Below, in pieces: positions 36,356-44,482 of a stretch of DNA of 64,000 nucleotides. Under the pieces are notes generated by a model that ran no database searches, had not been told where the DNA came from, and saw nothing but the letters and a program-made list of their open reading frames with translations. The DNA comes from Rhodovastum sp963804495 (lineage in GTDB: Bacteria; Pseudomonadota; Alphaproteobacteria; Acetobacterales; Acetobacteraceae): the NCBI GenBank assembly GCA_963804495.1, contig CAWDQN010000003.1:186001-250000 (forward strand). Reading direction: 5' to 3'. Numbering within the stretch: position 1 is the first letter of the stretch; each line of letters starts with the position of its first letter. A program made the position numbers and the translations under genes.

Positions 36356-36438
36356 ACCGGAGTCCAGGGGTCTCAGGCCCCTGGTTGGGTCCAGGGGCAA
36401 AGCCCCTGGTGGGGTCCGGGGCAAAGCCCCGGCCAAAC
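36356..36438 (+). repeat. Dispersed GGGTCC double-hairpin repeat, copy E
   Basis: GAGTCCAGGGGTCTCAGGCC, CCTGGTTGGGTCCAGGGGCA, AAGCCCCTGGTGGGGTCCGG, GGCAAAGCCCCGG (shown in parts). Three hairpins in a row. It fills the gap between glyA and nrdR, so it is in the 5' leader of nrdR or the 3' end of glyA. Confidence 0.85.
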
Positions 36439-36448
36439 CGCACCGCCC

Positions 36449-37756
36449 TTACCCCGGGTAAATCGGAAACCGGGCACATAGCGCCAGCACCCGCTCCCCC
36501 GCGGCGGTCTCGGCCGCCAAGTTCGTGCCGTCGTTAGACCGCGCCAGCCCTTCCAGCACCTCGCCGATCAACTGCCCCACCTGCTGGAACTCGGCCAGCC
36601 CGAAGCCGCGCGTGGTGGCGGCGGGGGTGCCAAGACGCAGGCCGGAGGTGATTGCCGGTTTTTCAGGATCGAAGGGGATGGCGTTCTTATTCGCGGTGAT
36701 ATGGGCGCGGTCCAGGCTGGCCTCGGCCGCCTTGCCGGTGACGTTCTTGGGGCGCAGGTCCACGAGCATCAGGTGGGTATCGGTCCCGCCGGTCACGATG
36801 GCCAGTCCCTGTTCCACCAGTGTTGCCGCCAGCGCCTTGGCGTTCGCCGCCACGGCGTGCTGGTAGGCGCGGAACGCCGGCGTCAGCGCCTCGCCGAAGG
36901 CAACGGCCTTGGCGGCGATCACATGCATCAGCGGCCCGCCCTGCAGACCCGGGAAGATGGCCGAGTTGATTTTCTTGGCGATCTCGGGGTCGTTGGTCAG
37001 CACCAGCCCGCCGCGCGGCCCGCGCAACGTCTTGTGGGTGGTGGTGGTGACCACATGGGCATGCGGCAGCGGGCTGGGATGCACGCCGGCCGCCACCAGC
37101 CCGGCGAAATGCGCCATGTCCACCATGAAGATGGCGCCCACATCGTCGGCGACGGCGCGGATGCGGGCGAAGTCGATCACCCGCGGATAGGCCGAGCCGC
37201 CAGCGATGATCAGCTTCGGGCGCTCGGCGTGGGCCAGCCGCTCCAGGTCCTCGTAGTCGAGCAGCCCGTCCTCGCGGCGCACGCCGTATTGCACGGCGCG
37301 GAACCATTTGCCCGACAGGTTCGGGCCGGCGCCGTGGGTCAGGTGCCCACCGGCCGCCAGGCTCATGCCGAGGATCGTGTCGCCAGGGGTGAGCAACGCC
37401 AGCAGGACGGACTGGTTGGCCTGCGAGCCTGAATGCGCCTGCACATTGGCAAAACCGGCGGAGAACAGACGCTTGGCGCGCTCGATGGCCAGCGTCTCCG
37501 CCACGTCCACTTCGGCGCAGCCGCCGTAGTAGCGCCGTCCGGGATAGCCCTCGGCGTATTTGTTGGTCAGCACCGATCCCTGCGCCTCCAGCACGGCGCG
37601 CGAGACCAGGTTCTCGCTGGCGATCAGCTCGATGCCGTCCTGCTGGCGATGCAGCTCGCGACCAATGGCGGTGGCCAACTCGGGGTCGGTCTCGGCAAGC
37701 GGGGCGTTGAAGAACCGGTGCAGGTACCCCGCATCGTTCAGTGGAGCGTCGTTCAT
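36449..37756 (-). CDS. glyA: Serine hydroxymethyltransferase
   Basis: 435 aa. Motifs: DGIELIASENLVSRAVLEAQ, NKYAEGYPGRRYYGGCAEVD, the PLP lysine in VTTTTHKTLRGPRGG and KNAIPFDPEKPAITSGLRLG. It interconverts serine and glycine with tetrahydrofolate, supplying one-carbon units. It starts 10 bases after rpiB ends with no visible SD; a 14-bp tandem duplication (ATGAACGACGCTCC) covers the junction, and the upstream copy reads only MNDAP and a stop. Translation is probably coupled to rpiB. Confidence 0.96.
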   Translation of the reverse strand: MNDAPLNDAGYLHRFFNAPLAETDPELATAIGRELHRQQDGIELIASENLVSRAVLEAQGSVLTNKYAEGYPGRRYYGGCAEVDVAETLAIERAKRLFSAGFANVQAHSGSQANQSVLLALLTPGDTILGMSLAAGGHLTHGAGPNLSGKWFRAVQYGVRREDGLLDYEDLERLAHAERPKLIIAGGSAYPRVIDFARIRAVADDVGAIFMVDMAHFAGLVAAGVHPSPLPHAHVVTTTTHKTLRGPRGGLVLTNDPEIAKKINSAIFPGLQGGPLMHVIAAKAVAFGEALTPAFRAYQHAVAANAKALAATLVEQGLAIVTGGTDTHLMLVDLRPKNVTGKAAEASLDRAHITANKNAIPFDPEKPAITSGLRLGTPAATTRGFGLAEFQQVGQLIGEVLEGLARSNDGTNLAAETAAGERVLALCARFPIYPG

Positions 37757-37766
37757 GGAGCGTCGT

Positions 37767-38234
37767 TCATGACGGGGGCCCTTGGGGAACAGGGGTGAGC
37801 TTGGCGAGGCGGGCGACGTGGCGTCCGCCCTCGAAGCTGCCGGCGAGGAAGGCGCGCAGGATGGCCAACGCCATGTCCTCGCCGGTCAGGCGGGCGCCGA
37901 GGGCGAGCACATTGGCATCGTTGTGGGCGCGCGACAGCGTGGCGGTGAACGGCTCGGAGGCGAGAGCGCAGCGGATGCCGGGGTGGCGGTTGGCGGCGAT
38001 GGAGACACCGACGCCGCTGCCGCAGACCACCACGCCGAAGCGCGCCTGCCCGGACTCGATGGCGCGGGCGACAGCGTGGGCATAGTCAGGGTAGTCGACC
38101 CGCTCCGGCGTGTATGTGCCGAGGTCGAGCACCTCGTGTCCGGCCTCGCGCAAGGCGTGGACCAGCACGGTCTTCAACGGAAACCCGGCATGGTCGCTGC
38201 CGAGGGCGATGGCCGGGAGCGGTTCGTTTTCCAT
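37767..38234 (-). CDS. rpiB: Ribose 5-phosphate isomerase B
   Basis: 155 aa. ALGSDHAGFPLKTVLVHALR at the N-terminus, DYPDYAHAVARAIESGQ, the catalytic Cys in GVVVCGSGVGVSIAANRHPG and HNDANVLALGARL are typical of RpiB/LacAB sugar isomerases. It interconverts ribose-5-P and ribulose-5-P. It is upstream of glyA in the same direction; the 174-bp gap to panE upstream is divergent and should hold promoters for both. Confidence 0.94.
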   Translation of the reverse strand: MENEPLPAIALGSDHAGFPLKTVLVHALREAGHEVLDLGTYTPERVDYPDYAHAVARAIESGQARFGVVVCGSGVGVSIAANRHPGIRCALASEPFTATLSRAHNDANVLALGARLTGEDMALAILRAFLAGSFEGGRHVARLAKLTPVPQGPPS

Positions 38235-38408
38235 GATGCGCCACCTCTAGCATCCAGGGCCGGCACGGGGAAATGGCGGTACGTCGCCCGCCCCTGCGCA
38301 GACAGCATGCCGGGGCAGAATGTCCGCCAATCCGCCATAGGCCGCCGGTGTTGGCAAGCCTGGCGATGGCGGGCACTCTTGCCTGGTCGGGGGAGGAGGA
38401 GAACGACA

Positions 38409-39326
38409 ATGCGCATCCTGGTGCTCGGGGCGGGCGGAATTGGCGGGTATTACGGCGGCCGGCTGACGGCGGCCGGGGCGGACGTGACCTTCCTGGTGCG
38501 GCCGCGGCGTGCCGAGCAGCTCAACACCCACGGCCTGGTCATCCGCAGCCCGTTCGGCGATGCGCAGGTGAAGGTGAAGGCCCTGCGGCGCGAGGACGCC
38601 AGGCCGGGATGGGACGTTATCATTCTTTCCTGCAAAGCCTATGACCTCGACGACGCCATTGAGACGATCCGCCCGGCGGCGCCCGGCGCGCTGATTATCC
38701 CGCAGCTCAACGGCATCCGGCACCTCGAGGTGCTGGACGCCGCCTTTGGCGCGGCGAACGTGGCCGGCGGGGTAGCGATGATCGGCGTGACCCTCGACCC
38801 CGACGGCACCATTCGTCATCTCAACACGTTACAGGGGTTTATTCACGGTCCACGCGAGCCGGCGCAGCGCGAACGCCTGGAGCTTTTGCAGGCAGAGCTG
38901 GTCAAGGGCGGTTTCGGACCCGTGCTATCGGACAATATCGTGCTGGATATGTGGGAAAAATACGTCCTGCTGTGCAGCATCGCCGGCACCTGCTGCCTGC
39001 TGCGGGCCTCCGTCGGCCAGATCGCCCGCACCCAGGATGGCGCGGCGCTGATGCTGGAGATGCTCGATGACTGCATTGCGGTGGCCAGGGCCGCCGGCTT
39101 CCCGCCGCGCCCGCGTTTCCTGGAGACCACGCGCCACACGGTGACCGATCCAGACTCGACCAATGATTCCTCCATGCAGCGCGACCTGCGGCGCGGCGGA
39201 AGGGTGGAAGCGGATCAGATCGTCGGTGACATGCTGGCCCGCGCGCGCGCGGCGGGACGGCCGGCCACGCTGCTGCGGGCGGCCTATGCCCAGTTGCAAG
39301 CCTATGAGGCGCAGCGACCGGTCTGA
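38409..39326 (+). CDS. Ketopantoate reductase family protein (PanE/ApbA)
   Basis: 305 aa from ATG 38409, preceded by a purine-rich SD (GGGAGGAGGA, 38391-38400). The N-terminal Rossmann motif is ILVLGAGGIGGYYGGRL. The substrate Lys is expected in IILSCKAYDLDDAI; the C-terminal helical domain includes WEKYVLLCSIAGTCCLLRAS and the conserved DSTNDSSMQRDLRRGGRVEA (PxxxxSMxxDxxxGRxxE-like). Members reduce 2-dehydropantoate to pantoate with NADPH for CoA synthesis, but many paralogues act on other 2-oxo acids. Confidence 0.88.
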   Translation: MRILVLGAGGIGGYYGGRLTAAGADVTFLVRPRRAEQLNTHGLVIRSPFGDAQVKVKALRREDARPGWDVIILSCKAYDLDDAIETIRPAAPGALIIPQLNGIRHLEVLDAAFGAANVAGGVAMIGVTLDPDGTIRHLNTLQGFIHGPREPAQRERLELLQAELVKGGFGPVLSDNIVLDMWEKYVLLCSIAGTCCLLRASVGQIARTQDGAALMLEMLDDCIAVARAAGFPPRPRFLETTRHTVTDPDSTNDSSMQRDLRRGGRVEADQIVGDMLARARAAGRPATLLRAAYAQLQAYEAQRPV

Positions 39327-39328
39327 CC

Positions 39329-40378
39329 CTATGGCCGGCCGACGGGGACGAATTTCTGCACCCGGTTGGCGCCGTCCACCTCGGTGGTGAACACATCGCC
39401 GTGGCTGTCGACGGCGATGCTGTGCACCCAGTGGAACTGGCCGGCCGACCGGCCAGGGCCTCCGAAAACGGTCAGGATGTCGCCGTCGGCCCGGCGCAGC
39501 ACGCGCACTTCGTTGTTGGTGCCATCGGCATTGTAAAGGAACACCTGCGCCCCGTCCGGCGACAGCGCCAGGTCCCAGACGCTGCCAAGGCCGCGCGTGC
39601 CCGGCCGGATGAACCACTCGGCAACAAAGCTGCCGTCGTGGCGAAACACCTGGATGCGGTCGTTCTTGCGGTCACACACATACACGAAACCGTCGCGGGA
39701 CAGTTTGACGCAGTGCACCGGGTTGCCGAACTGGCGCGCCGGCGGGGCCTTCGGGTCATAGCCGAGATGGTGATCGGTCGGACGCAGGCCATAAGCGCCC
39801 CAATGGCGCTTGTAGGCGCCGGTGTCGGCATCGAAGACGATGATCCGGTGGTTGCCATAGCCGTCGGCGACGTAAATCTCGTTGGCCTCCGGGTCGAGCT
39901 GGGTATTGGCGGGGCGGCCAAGCCTGGTCACGTCGTTGCTGTCGATCCCGGCGCCGGGATGGCCGATCTGCAGCAGGAATTTGCCGTCGCGGGTGAACTT
40001 CAGGATCTGGCCGTCCTCACTGCCATTGCCGCCGAGCCAGACGAACCCTTTAGGATCGACATAGACGCCGTGCTCGCTGGTGAACCAGTCGTAGCGCGGT
40101 CCCTCCCCGTGCCACTTCCCGCCCCAGGCCTGCACCACGAGGCCTTCGGGGTCGAACTCGATCACCGGCGGGGCGGCGTGCTGCTTGTCGGCGGTGGGGC
40201 GCTGAATGATCCAGACATGGTCGCGCGCGTCGGTGGCGACGCCGGAGACCTCGCCCAACACCCAACCGTGCGGCAGCTTCTGCGGCCACGCCGGATCGAC
40301 GCGCAGACGCGGCGGCTCGGCCGCCTGGGCGGCGAGAGCCAGCAGGGCGGCGGTGAGGGCCAGGAGAAAACGCTCCAT
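39329..40378 (-). CDS. Secreted NHL-repeat six-bladed beta-propeller protein
   Basis: 349 aa from ATG 40378, which opens a signal peptide (MERFLLALTAALLALAAQAA). Repeated propeller units are visible: GVATDARDHVWIIQRP, HGVYVDPKGFVWLGGN, GNHRIIVFDADTGAYKRHWG, HCVKLSRDGFVYVCDRKNDR and HSIAVDSHGDVFTTEVDGAN. Similar periplasmic propellers occur beside dehydrogenases or lyases, but no partner is obvious. It converges with panE, 2 bp apart. Confidence 0.85.
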   Translation of the reverse strand: MERFLLALTAALLALAAQAAEPPRLRVDPAWPQKLPHGWVLGEVSGVATDARDHVWIIQRPTADKQHAAPPVIEFDPEGLVVQAWGGKWHGEGPRYDWFTSEHGVYVDPKGFVWLGGNGSEDGQILKFTRDGKFLLQIGHPGAGIDSNDVTRLGRPANTQLDPEANEIYVADGYGNHRIIVFDADTGAYKRHWGAYGLRPTDHHLGYDPKAPPARQFGNPVHCVKLSRDGFVYVCDRKNDRIQVFRHDGSFVAEWFIRPGTRGLGSVWDLALSPDGAQVFLYNADGTNNEVRVLRRADGDILTVFGGPGRSAGQFHWVHSIAVDSHGDVFTTEVDGANRVQKFVPVGRP

Positions 40379-40503
40379 CGGGAGACTCCAGTTTGCCGGG
40401 ACGCGGCTACGCGTGCGGCCAGCTAGCGCCAACCGCGGCCGGAAGCTATGGGGTGCGCCGCGGCCGCACCGCCGCGGTCGCAGACCGAGGGCCAGTTTAT
40501 CCC

Positions 40504-41148
40504 ATGCCTGCAACCGTCACCCTGCTCACGGCCGCCGCCGCCACAGCCGTGATCGCCACCGCCTGGCGCAACTATTTTGTCTCCCGGCCCGGCGCGGACC
40601 ATGCACCGGCACTCAACACGCGCTCGCCCAGCCGCGACCCTGCCTTCCTCGCCCACCTGTTCGACCAGGTGCTCGCCGAGCGGCCGGCGGGCGCGGCGGC
40701 GGTGTGCGATATCGGCGGGGCAGGACAGATCACCCAGGCCTCCGATCCGCGCGGCCGCATTGGCACGGTGATCGAGGTGAACGACCCCGAAGCGGTGCCC
40801 ACCGCCATGACGGAAGCCGCATTCCATGCAATGCCCGGCCGCGATCTCGATCTGGTGACATTTTTCGGCACCTGCATGTATCTCGACGAGGATCACCTCG
40901 CCCGCTACTTCGCCTCCGTGCGTGCCAAGCTGCGGCCGGAGGGATGGCTGGTGATTGCCGACCCGGAATACGGGTCCGGTCTTGAGCGGAGCCTGCGGTC
41001 GATGGCGATTGGCTGGCTGCTGGCAACCCGCATCGACTTCAAGCCGCTGCACACGGTGGCGGCCATCGTCCGCCGCGCGGGCTTTGAACTCGTGCAGCGC
41101 GAATCCCGCAAGGGTCGCTGGTACGTGGCGTATTTCCGCCCCGTCTGA
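40504..41148 (+). CDS. Membrane-anchored SAM-methyltransferase-like protein
   Basis: 214 aa from ATG 40504. A short N-terminal hydrophobic anchor (VTLLTAAAATAVIATAW) precedes a class-I methyltransferase-like core: AAVCDIGGAGQIT resembles motif I, LDLVTFFGTCMYLDEDHLAR motif IV, and LRPEGWLVIADPEYGSG motif V/VI. The Gly-rich motif is short, so SAM binding is likely but not certain. Substrate unknown. It converges on the modD-like gene, 16 bp apart. Confidence 0.65.
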   Translation: MPATVTLLTAAAATAVIATAWRNYFVSRPGADHAPALNTRSPSRDPAFLAHLFDQVLAERPAGAAAVCDIGGAGQITQASDPRGRIGTVIEVNDPEAVPTAMTEAAFHAMPGRDLDLVTFFGTCMYLDEDHLARYFASVRAKLRPEGWLVIADPEYGSGLERSLRSMAIGWLLATRIDFKPLHTVAAIVRRAGFELVQRESRKGRWYVAYFRPV

Positions 41149-41164
41149 CAGCCCTGTCGCGGCG

Positions 41165-42028
41165 TCAGGCAGCCCCCTTCCGCGCCGGGCCCAGCCGCAC
41201 CTGCACGTCGCGCGGCGGCGCCGCGTAGGGGGCGGACGTGACCAGCACATCCGCCCCCGCTTCGGCATAGGCGGCGGCATTGGCCGCATTGACCCCGCCG
41301 GCGGCCGCCAGCACCGGGCGGCGCGGCAGGCCGGCCAGGGAGGCCGCCAGCTCCGCCACCGCGGCGGGGGCGAACTTTTCCAGTTGCAGCACGTCCACCC
41401 CGGCGGCGGCGAAACGGCGCGCGCTGTCGGCGTCGGTGACCTCGGCCACCAGCTTGCGCTCCGGCGCCGCGGCGCGCAGCCGGGCGATCAGGCCGGCGGC
41501 GTCGAGATCGGGCAGGAAGGCGCGGTGTTCGGGGAACAGCAGCACCGTATCGGACAGGCCGGTACGGTGCATGACCCCGCCGCCCGCCAGCACCGCCTTG
41601 ATCGACAGCGCCCGGCTGAGCGGCGCCACCTTGCGGGTGCAGGCGATGGTGATGCGCGGGTTCACCGAGCGCGCCGCCTGCCTGATGTCGTGCACGGCAC
41701 TGGCAATGCCCGAGGCCCATTCGACCAGGGTCTGCGCCGCCTTCCAACCGGCATGCAGCGCCGCCGCGGGCCCGGCGGCCTCCAGCAACGGCGTGCCCGG
41801 CTCGGCCACGCTGCCGCTCGCCGCCAGCACGCGGGATTGCGCGCCGAGGCGGACAAACACCCGCGCCGCCTCCTCGGTGGCGCAGACCACCAGGGGATGG
41901 CGGGCGGCGAAGCGGATCGCCCCCGGCGCCGCGCCGATGCCGAGCGCGGTCGTGGTCAGATCGCCGAAGCCGACATCCTCCGCGATCAGGCGGTCGATGT
42001 CCGCCTCCGGCACCGGCACCAGCGGCAT
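41165..42028 (-). CDS. modD: ModD-type nicotinate-nucleotide pyrophosphorylase-like protein
   Basis: 287 aa. It belongs to the quinolinate phosphoribosyltransferase fold: AEDVGFGDLTTTALGIG, HAGWKAAQTLVEWASGIAS, TRKVAPLSRALSIKAVLAGG, HRTGLSDTVLLFPEHRAFL, VLQLEKFAP, AAAGGVNAANAAAYAEAGAD and VLVTSAPY. The HRTGLSD and VTSAPY patterns point to ModD, found in some molybdate loci, rather than NadC (no nadA or nadB here). Its biochemical role is not established. It starts 2 bp after the upstream dehydratase subunit and ends the five-gene iron-sulfur operon, which suggests it modifies a ligand or cofactor for that enzyme (inference). Confidence 0.82.
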   Translation of the reverse strand: MPLVPVPEADIDRLIAEDVGFGDLTTTALGIGAAPGAIRFAARHPLVVCATEEAARVFVRLGAQSRVLAASGSVAEPGTPLLEAAGPAAALHAGWKAAQTLVEWASGIASAVHDIRQAARSVNPRITIACTRKVAPLSRALSIKAVLAGGGVMHRTGLSDTVLLFPEHRAFLPDLDAAGLIARLRAAAPERKLVAEVTDADSARRFAAAGVDVLQLEKFAPAAVAELAASLAGLPRRPVLAAAGGVNAANAAAYAEAGADVLVTSAPYAAPPRDVQVRLGPARKGAA

Positions 42029-42030
42029 TG

Positions 42031-43248
42031 TCAGCTGAGCATTTCGATGAAGGCTTTCACCCTGGTGATCTGCTCCTCGGTGGGTGGCTCGCGGTGCACA
42101 TCGGTCTCCAGGGTGACGATCGGCACGCTGGCGGCGCTGAAATGGTCGCGCTCCAGCTGCTGCATCAGGCTGGCATAGGGGCAGCCGGTGATGGAAGACG
42201 AAATGACGCCGCGCGCGCCGGTCTTGCGCACCTCCTCCTCCACCAGGATGCGGCGATAGGCCACCGACGCGCCGACCGCCTCCCCCAGGTCGCCGCGGCC
42301 CTGCGCGTCGAGCACGAAATGCGCGAGGCTTTCCAGCGGCGGCAGGGTTTCGTCGTACTGGTGGGTGCCGAGATAGACCCAGCCGACGATGGCGCCGCCG
42401 GATTCCTCGATGGCGTCGAACAGGCGTTGGTTGCCGACGCTGCCGGCCAGCACCAGCGGTATGGCGGTGCTGGGCAAGGGATGCTCGTCCAGCTGCTCCA
42501 GTTCGGCGGCCAGCGTGTCCAGCACGTCGGCATAGGCCTCCGGCGCGCCGAACATATGGTTGGCGCCCATGAAGATCAGCTTGGTGTGGATGCCGGGGAT
42601 ATACAGCGGGTGCCGCGCCCGCAGCTCCAGCACATGCCGCACCTTGCCAATCACGCGGTTCTTGCGCCGGATTTCGGCGGCCACGCGCTCCTCGTCCGCC
42701 GGCTTGCCGGTGAGCCAAATGGCGATGCGGTGCAGCTCGCTGACCAGCAGCTTGATGCCGTGCGTCCGCTTCTCATCGGCGCGGAAGGCGGTGACGGTCT
42801 CCAGCGTCTGCACGTCGTAGCCATCGCGCTTGGCCAGTTCCAGCACCGAGGAGATCGGCTCGCAGCCCGAGCCGAAATGCAGGATGCGCTTGATATTGTT
42901 GTCGCGGTCGGTGTGCAGGCGGCCGATCATCGCCTTGATCATCGAGCAGAATTCGCCCGGCACCTGGAAATGGTCCTCGGCGATCGCTTCCGAGGTGCGG
43001 CTGTCGTCGAACCAGAGCTGGTCGTAGCCGACGGGGATCGTGTCGCAGGCATAGATCAGCGGCGAATCCCAGCTCCAGCCGCCCCACAGCGCCGACTTTC
43101 CCGCCGCCGCCTCTTTCTGGATGTTGGCGTAGGAATAGGATTCGGCCAGCGCCTTGAGCGCCTTCAGGCCGGGTGAATCGGCGGGGGCGGATGGCGCGCG
43201 CCGGCGCCTGGCGCGGCGGGCAGGTTCGATCGCGAGTACGTCACCCAT
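42031..43248 (-). CDS. 2-hydroxyacyl-CoA dehydratase-type iron-sulfur subunit (D family), subunit 2
   Basis: 405 aa. Three conserved Cys positions expected to hold a [4Fe-4S] cluster are visible: LIYACDTIPVGYD, PGEFCSMIKAMIG and SSSITGCPYASLMQQLERDH, followed by PIVTLETDVHREP. The fold matches HgdA/B, BcrB/C and double-cubane-cluster proteins. Members accept a low-potential electron from an ATP-driven activase and reduce or dehydrate difficult substrates. The N-terminus carries a basic leader (about 25 aa, RRARRRRAPS). Its start overlaps the preceding subunit gene by 8 bp, and modD follows at 2 bp. Confidence 0.88.
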   Translation of the reverse strand: MGDVLAIEPARRARRRRAPSAPADSPGLKALKALAESYSYANIQKEAAAGKSALWGGWSWDSPLIYACDTIPVGYDQLWFDDSRTSEAIAEDHFQVPGEFCSMIKAMIGRLHTDRDNNIKRILHFGSGCEPISSVLELAKRDGYDVQTLETVTAFRADEKRTHGIKLLVSELHRIAIWLTGKPADEERVAAEIRRKNRVIGKVRHVLELRARHPLYIPGIHTKLIFMGANHMFGAPEAYADVLDTLAAELEQLDEHPLPSTAIPLVLAGSVGNQRLFDAIEESGGAIVGWVYLGTHQYDETLPPLESLAHFVLDAQGRGDLGEAVGASVAYRRILVEEEVRKTGARGVISSSITGCPYASLMQQLERDHFSAASVPIVTLETDVHREPPTEEQITRVKAFIEMLS

Positions 43249-44468
43249 GGGAAAGTTCCTCCGTCGGGCCGCTGGCGGCCGGGGAAAGGGCGCTGTCGGT
43301 GCGGCGGTCCTGCAGCACTTCGATGAAGGCCTCCACGCGCGTCTTGAGCTGGCCGTGATCGCTCTGCGAGTAGTCGCTGGAGATTTCCAGCACCGGAATG
43401 CCGCGCCCCTGCAGGCGCTCGATGAATTCCAGCTTGGATACGCCGTAGCAGGCGCAGAATTTCAGGTAGACATAGACGACCCCATCGACGCCGTAGTCCT
43501 CGGCAAGGCGGCTGGAAAAATCGAGGCTGTCGTCGAGCGGCTTCATGCGCGCGCAAGGCGCCTGGTCGAGATACCCATTGGCCAGCGCCGCGAACGGATC
43601 GCCTCCCTCCGGCAAGCTGTGCGCGAAGGGCTTGAATCCGGTGCAATGGTCTTCCACCACCACGCGGGCGCCGATTTCCTGCTCGATCAGCTCGACCAGC
43701 CGGCGGTCGCCGTCGGCCATGATGCTGCCGGAGATCATCAGCCGCACCGGCCGGTCGCCATTGTCGCGCACCCGGGACAGCTTGCGGTAGAGCGTGCTGT
43801 AAACCTCCAGCAGCGTCAGCGGCGGCAGATAGTAATAGCCGCGCACCAGCTCGAAGAAAATCGCGCCCGCTCAGCGGCGGGTTCGGCCGCTTTCGCAACT
43901 CCGACAAGTTGCGCAGCAGGGCACGCACTTTGTTGTAAAGCACGATCTGCGCCGACACCTCGGCGTCGGTCACTGGCCGTCCGACAAGCTCGGCCACGTC
44001 GTCGCGATAATGCGAAATCTCGTCGCGGAAGAATTCGCGCGAGGCCGGTTCGTTGCGCAGCCTCGGCAGATTGAGCAGCTTGGTGGGAACGAACCGCTCG
44101 ATCACCTCAGTGGCGCGTTTCATCGAGGCGCAGGTGTGAAACGTGTAGAGCTTGTCGACGGCGCGGTAGAACGGATCGCCGCCTTCCGGCTCGAAGCCAC
44201 CGATGCAGCTTTTCGAGAAGTCGCAAAACACACTTTGCGTGTAGCGCTCGCCCTGGGAGACGATCTCGGGACTGCCGGCCTTGAACAGCCGCGCATGCCG
44301 CAGCCCGGCGGCGTTCAGCACCTCGGGCGGGGTGTAGGCACAGAAATAACCGGCGCGCTTGCGCCCGTCTGTGCCCTCGGTGAAATCCTGCTGTTCCGCC
44401 TCGATCAGCGCCTGGATCGGACGCAGTGCGGGGCTGAGCGCGACATCGCTCGCTGGTGATCGTGCCAT
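43241..44468 (-). pseudogene. 2-hydroxyacyl-CoA dehydratase-type subunit 1, single-base frameshift in an A4 run
   Basis: About 408 aa if repaired, matching its sister. Residues from ATG 44468 give RAGYFCAYTPPEVLNAAGL and FCDFSKSCIGGF; after NPPLSGRDF the frame breaks. The continuation ELVRGYYYLPPLTLLEVYST ... YLKFCACYGVSKLEFIERL ... PVLEISSDYS lies one base over. Removing one base from the A4 run at 43857-43860 (plus strand) restores GRDFFELVRGYYY. All three cluster Cys positions exist in the repaired protein. A homopolymer lesion inside an otherwise intact operon suggests a sequencing error rather than decay. Confidence 0.8.
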
Positions 44469-44482
44469 GGTGGTCCCCCTTG

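Noticed and set aside
35872..38234. FMN riboswitch upstream of the riboflavin cluster
   Set aside because: Only 8 bp separate nrdR and ribD, and the leader upstream of nrdR is a dispersed repeat; no RFN-like conserved element was seen.
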